Shown: positions 58,680 to 64,000 of the stretch, piece by piece
Layout of the letters: each line of letters begins with the position of its first letter
How positions within the stretch are numbered: position 1 is the first letter of the stretch
Virus record (IMG/VR): IMGVR_UViG_3300019487_000024
Coordinates: 1 to 64,000 of that record
Reading direction: 5' to 3' (one strand)
Length of the DNA stretch: 64,000 nucleotides
DNA from: a virus
Translations under genes and position numbers: made by a program
Notes under the pieces: model-generated
The model's input: only the letters and a program-made list of their open reading frames with translations
Database searches by the model: none
Told to the model about the DNA's origin: nothing

Positions 58680-59098
58680 AGTTTCTCTAAAAGTTTGCTT
58701 GAAGCATACAACTTTGGAAGAGAAATTGCAACATATTTTATTCCCAATTCTTTACACAATATGACTTCAGCAGACTCGGCGTTGATTCCTACACGGTCTC
58801 CGCTGTTAAAAAAATACATCTCGTCATCAGGAAACTCTTTCCTGACCTTTTTTATACTCTCACAGACCGTTTTGTCCTTGTCCACAGAAATCCACGCCTC
58901 GCTAATCGGTTTGAGGGTCGCAACGATGTTTCGGCGGTGATCTTGGTCCATGAACACTCTGGAACCCTTGACCGTTACTTGATGGTCATTATTTATGATA
59001 GCAATTAAGTAATTGCATTGATCCTTGGCGGCTAGGAAGTACTGAATGTGCCCGTAGTGCAAGGGATTGAAATAACCCGATACGATTCCAATTTTCAT
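58676..59098 (-). CDS. cytidylyltransferase-like sugar-phosphate nucleotidyltransferase
   Basis: 140 residues. Nucleotidyltransferase HxGH motif in YFNPLHYGHIQYFLAAKD (about 10-27), VTVKGSRVFMDQDHRR (the K-x-S-x(n)-R region), and FFNSGDRVGI. The closest groups are glycerol-3-phosphate cytidylyltransferase and the heptose-1-phosphate adenylyltransferase domain of HldE. Next to the HddA-like kinase it probably activates a heptose or related 1-phosphate with CTP or ATP. Confidence 0.8.
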   Translation of the reverse strand: MKIGIVSGYFNPLHYGHIQYFLAAKDQCNYLIAIINNDHQVTVKGSRVFMDQDHRRNIVATLKPISEAWISVDKDKTVCESIKKVRKEFPDDEMYFFNSGDRVGINAESAEVILCKELGIKYVAISLPKLYASSKLLEKL

Positions 59099-60048
59099 GA
59101 GTGGATTCTGGATACTCCGGTGGATTCAAACTTGAACGGAAGAACATCGTCTCCAAACACTTCAAGTAGTTTGGCTTTGGTGTGTGGGGTGCAGATAGCC
59201 AAAACAAATCCACATCCTCCGCTGCCAAGTAACTTAGCACCATACGCACCGTTATCCATTACAGTCTTGACAGTATGGTCAACTTTTGGGGTAGAAATCA
59301 ATGGTGACAAGTCTTTCTTCTGTCTCCACGTTTCATATAGAAGGTTCCCAATACCCTCAATGTCTTCTTCGACGAAGCGGTCATATGCTTCACGAGCAAG
59401 CGACAAGATTTGCATCTTATCTTTGTGGTTATGAGATTTGGCAATCTCTTCTTGGCTTCTTTGCTCGTTGGTGTAAATTAGAACCATTGAGTCTTCAAGC
59501 TCTTGCTTGAAATCCTCGGTGATGGGGAGCGGCTTGACCGAAAAGTCGCCCGTGGAGTGAATCTCAATTGAGTTGAGTCCACCGTAAGCTGGCCAAATTG
59601 AGTCTTGAATACCTCCCGCCTCTTTCAAGATTTCTCTTTCTACCTTGATGGCATCATATACCAACTTCTTTTTGTCTATGGGGCGTCCATAGAGTTGATT
59701 GATTAGATAGAGAAGTCCAACACAGTAGGAAGAAGACCCACCAAGACCCGTCCTTGATGGAATGTCGGCAAAGGAGAAGAGTTCCACGAAATCTTTGACA
59801 TCACCATACTTCAAAGTTTCACGAATGAGTGGGTTTTGGATAGAATCAAATTCCTTGACATAATCCATCTTGGAATAAACGACCAATGTCTCTTTGGATA
59901 GAATCTTGGGACGAAACCGCATTGACAAGTAGGAATACTTGTCGATTGTGGTGCCAATCAAAAACGAACCGTGTTCTTTGTAAAACGATTCATAATCAGT
60001 TGACCCACCAAACAGGGAAATGCGTAATGGCGTCTTGGCGATTATCAT
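59095..60048 (-). CDS. hddA: GHMP kinase, HddA-like (heptose 7-phosphate kinase)
   Basis: 317 residues. RISLFGGSTDYESFYKEHG at the N-terminus, ATP loop SRTGLGGSSSYCVGLLYLIN (about 98-117), and AKLLGSGGCGFVLAICTP near the C-terminus are as in D-glycero-alpha-D-manno-heptose 7-phosphate kinases. These act after a sedoheptulose-7-phosphate isomerase (GmhA) and before a phosphatase (GmhB); neither is in the window. L-fucokinase-like substrates are an alternative. Coupled by four-base overlaps on both sides. Confidence 0.8.
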   Translation of the reverse strand: MIIAKTPLRISLFGGSTDYESFYKEHGSFLIGTTIDKYSYLSMRFRPKILSKETLVVYSKMDYVKEFDSIQNPLIRETLKYGDVKDFVELFSFADIPSRTGLGGSSSYCVGLLYLINQLYGRPIDKKKLVYDAIKVEREILKEAGGIQDSIWPAYGGLNSIEIHSTGDFSVKPLPITEDFKQELEDSMVLIYTNEQRSQEEIAKSHNHKDKMQILSLAREAYDRFVEEDIEGIGNLLYETWRQKKDLSPLISTPKVDHTVKTVMDNGAYGAKLLGSGGCGFVLAICTPHTKAKLLEVFGDDVLPFKFESTGVSRIHS

Positions 60049-60560
60049 TGGTCACGTTTGGAAAGAATTGGAGTTTGAGTTGGCCAGATTAGATTGAACA
60101 ATGGGTCGTTCCACTTAACCGACAACTGGTCCGATTGGGGAGTGAATCCATGACTCAGGCGATAGTGAAACAAAGCATCGTCGCTCATTACGCAATGACC
60201 ATTGACACAGCCGGGAGGAAGAAAGGCTTGAAATCGGTTTCCGGCAGTCAGCACGACTTCTTCTTTCCCCTTATATGTTGAAGACTTGGGGTTCATGTCT
60301 ATCACCACAAAGTAAACTTCTCCATGTAACACTTCGATGAGTTTCCAATTGGTGAAGTCACCATGTAATCCCCGCAAAACGTTCTTAGTAGAATGAGCAT
60401 ACGAATCCACTAGGAAATCAATTTCTCGCCCAAACAGTTGGTTGTAAACCTCTTTGTTGTAGGCTTCGTAGTTGTAGCCCCGATGATCGGAGAATGCTTC
60501 GGTACGAATGAGAAGAAAGTCATGTATCTTCTCGCTTTTATACTCTACTTTCGGATTCAT
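60045..60560 (-). CDS. rfbC: RmlC-like sugar 3,5-epimerase (cupin)
   Basis: 171 residues (family about 180). STKNVLRGLHGDFTNWKLIE carries the R-G-x-H catalytic motif, then LHGEVYFVVIDMNPKSSTYK and the FLPPGCVNGHCVMSDDALF cupin strand. The YNQLF region replaces the usual F-x-Q-x-N of RmlC. It epimerises C3 and/or C5 of a 4-keto-6-deoxy sugar nucleotide. Some relatives epimerise only one carbon, as in heptose pathways. Confidence 0.85.
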   Translation of the reverse strand: MNPKVEYKSEKIHDFLLIRTEAFSDHRGYNYEAYNKEVYNQLFGREIDFLVDSYAHSTKNVLRGLHGDFTNWKLIEVLHGEVYFVVIDMNPKSSTYKGKEEVVLTAGNRFQAFLPPGCVNGHCVMSDDALFHYRLSHGFTPQSDQLSVKWNDPLFNLIWPTQTPILSKRDQ

Positions 60561-61723
60561 ATGCTGTTCAAGATTTGACAGAGTTCCAAGATTTTACTGT
60601 GTTCCAGTTCTGGATAGTTTCCAATATACCATCCGAAATGATGGACGAAATTGCAGACTGGATAACTCAGATATTCATTTCCATAAAGCTTTCGCAAATA
60701 GGGTTGGGCAAGTTGATTGCCTCCACCAGACATACCACGGCGGAATTCAATTACGTTTTGTGAAAGAACTTCTTCAACGTAGTTTCTCTTTGCAACGTCG
60801 GGAGAAGCCAACAAAAGGGTGAACGCATAGTTGCTATTTCCTTCACGATCAAAGTCGGTGTAATACTTGGTCTTATCAAGGTTGTCCAAGAATACATCCA
60901 AGTTTTCCTTACGCTTCACGTTATTTTCGTCCAAGCGTTTCAATTGATTCAGTGCCATGACTGCATTGATTTCTGTAGAACGCATGTTATAGGAAGCAGC
61001 AAGGAAGATGAAATCCTTATTCAATTCGGGATTGGCAGCAACGATGTTGTTTTTCATCACTACATCGTCCATTTCCCGTGCCATAGAATGAGAGCGAAGC
61101 GAACGACAAAAGTCGTAGAACAATGGGTCGTTGGTGCAAATCATTCCTCCTTCAATCGAAGTCATATGATGTGCGTAATAGAACGAGAAATTGGATGCAT
61201 ATCCAAAGGAACCTAGTTTCCGACCATTGAAAGTGGCTCCATGAGATTCACACACGTCTTCAATGATTTTGATGCCTTGATTTTCGCATACATCCAACAA
61301 CTTTTGTGACAAGCCATTGTATCCGAGGATATGAGTCAACAAAATCGCCTTTGTTCTTGGGGTGATCTTCTTGATAATCTCGTCCACATCCGCCGCCAAG
61401 TTCTTTTGGTTAATGTCCACAAACACCGGCGTAAATCGGGCATGAAGAATTGCCGCTACGTCGGAAACCCATCCCAAAGGAGAGGTAATAATTTCTCCAT
61501 CACCATAAAGTTCCTTCAAGGCAAGGAGAGTCAATATGTTTGCAGAACTTCCAGAGTTAACGAACACCGAATACTTGACGCCCAACCATTTACTCCATTC
61601 TTCCTCAAATTCCCGAACCTTCTTACCATTGGTAAGAATGGGGATGGGGCGTTGAGATAGGAACTGTACAAGGACATCCATATCCGACTCTACAATGTTG
61701 TTATGCATCAGTGGCCAATTCAT
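60557..61723 (-). CDS. colD: ColD-like NDP-4-keto-6-deoxyhexose 3-dehydratase (PLP)
   Basis: 388 residues from ATG 61723 (the TTG at 61735 overlaps the previous gene). DegT-family fold with VNSGSSANILTLLALKE, IIEDVCESHGATFNGRKLG and FSFYYAHHMTSIEGGM, where His (about 186) replaces the PLP Lys. This is the ColD arrangement, which makes GDP-4-keto-3,6-dideoxymannose and needs no Fe-S cluster; no Fe-S Cys set is present. It is the second, separate 3-dehydrase type of the operon beside the RfbH-like enzyme. A DegT aminotransferase is excluded if the His reading is right. Confidence 0.87.
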   Translation of the reverse strand: MNWPLMHNNIVESDMDVLVQFLSQRPIPILTNGKKVREFEEEWSKWLGVKYSVFVNSGSSANILTLLALKELYGDGEIITSPLGWVSDVAAILHARFTPVFVDINQKNLAADVDEIIKKITPRTKAILLTHILGYNGLSQKLLDVCENQGIKIIEDVCESHGATFNGRKLGSFGYASNFSFYYAHHMTSIEGGMICTNDPLFYDFCRSLRSHSMAREMDDVVMKNNIVAANPELNKDFIFLAASYNMRSTEINAVMALNQLKRLDENNVKRKENLDVFLDNLDKTKYYTDFDREGNSNYAFTLLLASPDVAKRNYVEEVLSQNVIEFRRGMSGGGNQLAQPYLRKLYGNEYLSYPVCNFVHHFGWYIGNYPELEHSKILELCQILNSI

Positions 61724-61724
61724 A

Positions 61725-63257
61725 TCAATCTCCAAGAATCTTTCTCTTTAGTTTGATTTTGGTCATTTCCAAAATGTTCTTTGCTTCCTCGGCACCAAAG
61801 ATTCTTTCAATCCTCGCCAAGAATGCCGGATCAGTGTGATACTTCACAAATGCTTCATCACGGAACTTTAGAACCTCGGCAGCAGTCAAGTGCTTGGTTG
61901 GCATCGGAACCGTTGTATAGGAGTGGAATGAGTATCCTGAATACTCCTTCGGCAATTCATATCCATTCTCCAAGGCATCCTTGTAGAGCTTACTACCGGG
62001 GAATGGCATAACTGCATAGGCATTCCACCCCGACGTACAAAGCTCAAGGCTAAGATCAAGTGTTTTCTGCATTGATGCCATATCGTCTTCAGGAAGCCCG
62101 AAGAGATAGTTGGCAAGGACTTCAATACCCGCCTCTTGAACGGATTCAATTACTCGGCGAATGTCGGTGTCTTCAAACTTTCCTTTGGAGACTTCCAAAC
62201 GGACATTACGGTCTCCGCTTTCAATTCCGAGGCAGAGCCAACGGAAGCCTGCTCTACGCAAGAGCTTCAAAAGTTCTGGATTTTTACCAACCGTGTCAAC
62301 ACGAGAATAAGCCCAAATGAGAACCTTGTCGGCATATGGTTTTGCTGCCAATGCTTCACAGATTGGGACGTAGTTCGCAGGACTGAGCAAAAACATTTCG
62401 TCGGTGATACGAATGGTGTAAACACCCGCAGCGACTAGCTTGTCAATCTGATTGACAACAAATTCGGTGGACCAGTGACGCATCACACGATAATTGCTTG
62501 CGACACCGATTGGATCGTTGTCTGTACGGTTTAGGATGTTAATCATACAGAAGTCACATCCGAACTTACATCCAAGCGATGTATAGAGCGTAGCATACGG
62601 ACTGCGTTTAGCAGGGTCGTAATTAGCGTGCCACATTGGAGAGCGGTACAAATCAAATGGACGTTCCTTCTGAGGAAGCAAGTCCCACGCATATCCCGGC
62701 AAATCCTTATCCAAAAGAATCTGAGGAACCAAACGCTCGGCGGGAGTCAGCGTAGGAACACCGTTTTTGCGAAAGCCGATCCCCTTGATGTTATCCATAT
62801 TGGTTACATCAATGGATGGCTCCTTGAGCAAGTTATGAAGAGCATAGACACCTTCATTGGTAAATACAAAGTCCACGTTCTTTTCATCTTCCAATGTTTG
62901 AAGTGGGAGAGCTTGCATGTAAGACCCCAAGAACCCAAGAGGGATGGTTACGCCTGCACCCTTGATGTCATTGGCAAGCTTTACGGCACCGCTCATACTG
63001 ACAGAGCCAGCGTTGACGTTCTGCCCATAAACAACAAAGCACAAAAGGCGTGGGTTGAGTTGGTTGATCCGCTCAATGATTTTGGAATTTGGAAGCTTTT
63101 CAGCATTCACGTCAATCAATCCAACTTTGAATCCTTTACTGCGGCAAGATTCGGCTAGTAAGAGTGCCCAAGTTGGTGGTTCGATGGATGAATAGCTGGT
63201 TGCCAAATCTTGATAGATTTCGGAGGCATTGCCGGGAGCGATGAATAAAACGTCCAT
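61725..63257 (-). CDS. B12-binding-domain radical SAM enzyme
   Basis: 510 residues. N-terminal Rossmann-like cobalamin domain (DVLFIAPGN, GLIDVNAEK, GFLGSYMQALPLQ), radical SAM cluster motif C-x3-C-x2-C in SLGCKFGCDFCMIN (Cys 230, 234, 237), IESGDRNVR, and LPGLPEDD-like LFGLPEDDMASM. Such enzymes methylate unreactive carbons or rearrange sugars; in sugar clusters they do C-methylation or deoxygenation. Cobalamin dependence here is notable because the phage also has class II RNR. The classical D-x-H-x-x-G B12 motif is not obvious, so base-off binding without His is likely. Confidence 0.85.
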   Translation of the reverse strand: MDVLFIAPGNASEIYQDLATSYSSIEPPTWALLLAESCRSKGFKVGLIDVNAEKLPNSKIIERINQLNPRLLCFVVYGQNVNAGSVSMSGAVKLANDIKGAGVTIPLGFLGSYMQALPLQTLEDEKNVDFVFTNEGVYALHNLLKEPSIDVTNMDNIKGIGFRKNGVPTLTPAERLVPQILLDKDLPGYAWDLLPQKERPFDLYRSPMWHANYDPAKRSPYATLYTSLGCKFGCDFCMINILNRTDNDPIGVASNYRVMRHWSTEFVVNQIDKLVAAGVYTIRITDEMFLLSPANYVPICEALAAKPYADKVLIWAYSRVDTVGKNPELLKLLRRAGFRWLCLGIESGDRNVRLEVSKGKFEDTDIRRVIESVQEAGIEVLANYLFGLPEDDMASMQKTLDLSLELCTSGWNAYAVMPFPGSKLYKDALENGYELPKEYSGYSFHSYTTVPMPTKHLTAAEVLKFRDEAFVKYHTDPAFLARIERIFGAEEAKNILEMTKIKLKRKILGD

Positions 63258-63260
63258 AAC

Positions 63261-64000
63261 TTATTGGTTGAGGAACGAAACGATTCGTTCGTGTAACTGA
63301 GGCACCGAAAGACCGTTCATATCAAGAACTTCCTCTCGTGTGCCGTTATCAAATATGTATCGTTCAGGAAGCCCCAAACGCAAAATTTTGTGGTTCAGTC
63401 CAAGGTCACATACAACCTCACAAACCGAAGAACCAAATCCACCGGAAAGTGTTTGTTCTTCGAGGGTTATGACGTGTGAGTACGGATTAAAAGTATTCAC
63501 AAAGACCTGAAGATCGATGGGTTTAATCTTCCAAAGGTCAACTACACCCACGTCTAAATTGTGACTTTCCTTCAAACTGTCACGGAGCTTTAAGGCTCGT
63601 GGCAATAGGTGTCCACTGGTCGTAATACATACTTTGTGACCTTGATGTAAGGTACACATGCCACGTTCCACCGTGTCTGTCGTGGCATCCTTGTAGAAAT
63701 CCACACAGGATTTGTCGGTGCCACGCTCCAAACGAACATAGCGGAACTTTGGCTTGTCCAAGGTCAACTTGACCAACGGACGAATGAGATTGTTGTTGGC
63801 GGGAGAGTGAATCTCCAAACCAAGTAGCGAACGCATGTAAGCAATGTCTTCGTTTGGCTCATGGGCAGGACCGGACGGAACATATCCGAGACCGACACCA
63901 CATGCCAAGAAGGTGATTGGATTGTTTGCCATTGCACAGGAGTAACGCATCTGCTCAAAGCATCGTGCCGCCCACGAACCCATCGTATAAACATAGACTT
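63261..64000 (-). CDS. transketolase-type PYR/C-terminal subunit (5' end missing)
   Basis: The frame is open through the right edge (codons upstream of the ATG at 63983 continue in frame), so the start is outside. Visible are the end of the PYR domain (NPITFLACGVGLGYVPSGPA, HEPNEDIAYMRSLLGLEIHS) and the complete C-terminal domain (CITTSGHLLPRALKLRDSLK, VVDLWKIKPID, ITLEEQTLSGGFGSSVCEVV). This is the full design of a transketolase/E1-beta subunit, unlike the short copy at 52847. A partner TPP-binding subunit may lie beyond the window. Confidence 0.82.
   Translation of the reverse strand, partial: VYVYTMGSWAARCFEQMRYSCAMANNPITFLACGVGLGYVPSGPAHEPNEDIAYMRSLLGLEIHSPANNNLIRPLVKLTLDKPKFRYVRLERGTDKSCVDFYKDATTDTVERGMCTLHQGHKVCITTSGHLLPRALKLRDSLKESHNLDVGVVDLWKIKPIDLQVFVNTFNPYSHVITLEEQTLSGGFGSSVCEVVCDLGLNHKILRLGLPERYIFDNGTREEVLDMNGLSVPQLHERIVSFLNQ

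Noticed and set aside
1-64000. tRNA genes, CRISPR arrays, integrase or attachment sites
   Set aside because: Gene-free gaps are all short and AT-rich; none shows a cloverleaf with acceptor stem and T-loop motif, regularly spaced repeats or recombinase genes.

Overview
The window is a contiguous piece of a large, strictly lytic, contractile-tailed (T4-like) bacteriophage genome. A gp18-type tail sheath, gp19-type tail tube, tape measure and gp53-like baseplate protein sit beside gp32-like SSB, UvsX recombinase, gp41-like helicase, T4-type RNase H/5' exonuclease, gp62-like clamp-loader subunit and dNMP kinase. There is no integrase, repressor, tRNA, CRISPR array or photosynthesis gene. The host cannot be read from the sequence. 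Genes are packed with 1-4 base spacings or ATGA overlaps; no stretch over 300 bases lacks a gene.

Layout. (1) 1-5012: four tandem paralogous virion proteins (the first cut by the window edge) and three small genes. (2) 5113-25925: the tail module, containing sheath, several virion-type proteins of unknown role, nucleotidase, nucleotidyltransferase, tube, a gp26-like protein with a +1-frame extension in the tail-chaperone position, tape measure and baseplate proteins. (3) 25960-50075: replication, recombination and nucleotide metabolism, containing a compact family A DNA polymerase, endonuclease VII, SSB, UvsX, RNase H, helicase, a class II (B12-dependent) ribonucleotide reductase, a CobS/CobT-like MoxR ATPase + VWA pair, clamp loader and dNMP kinase. 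(4) 50053-64000, minus strand: a tightly coupled operon for making and modifying an unusual activated sugar. It holds a GT2 glycosyltransferase, NAD-dependent epimerases/dehydratases, a methyltransferase, two different His-for-Lys PLP 3-dehydrases (RfbH-like and ColD-like), an HddA-like heptose kinase, a nucleotidyltransferase, an RmlC-like epimerase, a B12-radical SAM enzyme and transketolase-type subunits. It runs off the right edge.

Mobile and broken elements: seven homing- or free-standing-type endonuclease genes are scattered between core genes. One is broken at two poly-A runs, one is bracketed by an 18-bp direct repeat, and one separates two transketolase subunits.

Most notable signals: (a) -10-like hexamers placed 6-8 bases before the ATG of at least nine genes on both strands, suggesting leaderless mRNAs; (b) a conserved two-domain protein interrupted by an in-frame UGA-C; (c) a T7 run joining a gp26-like ORF to a +1-frame extension just before the tape measure; (d) cobalamin as a recurring theme (class II RNR, CobS/CobT-like pair, B12-radical SAM); (e) a phage sugar pathway that may build an NDP-heptose or a branched dideoxy sugar.
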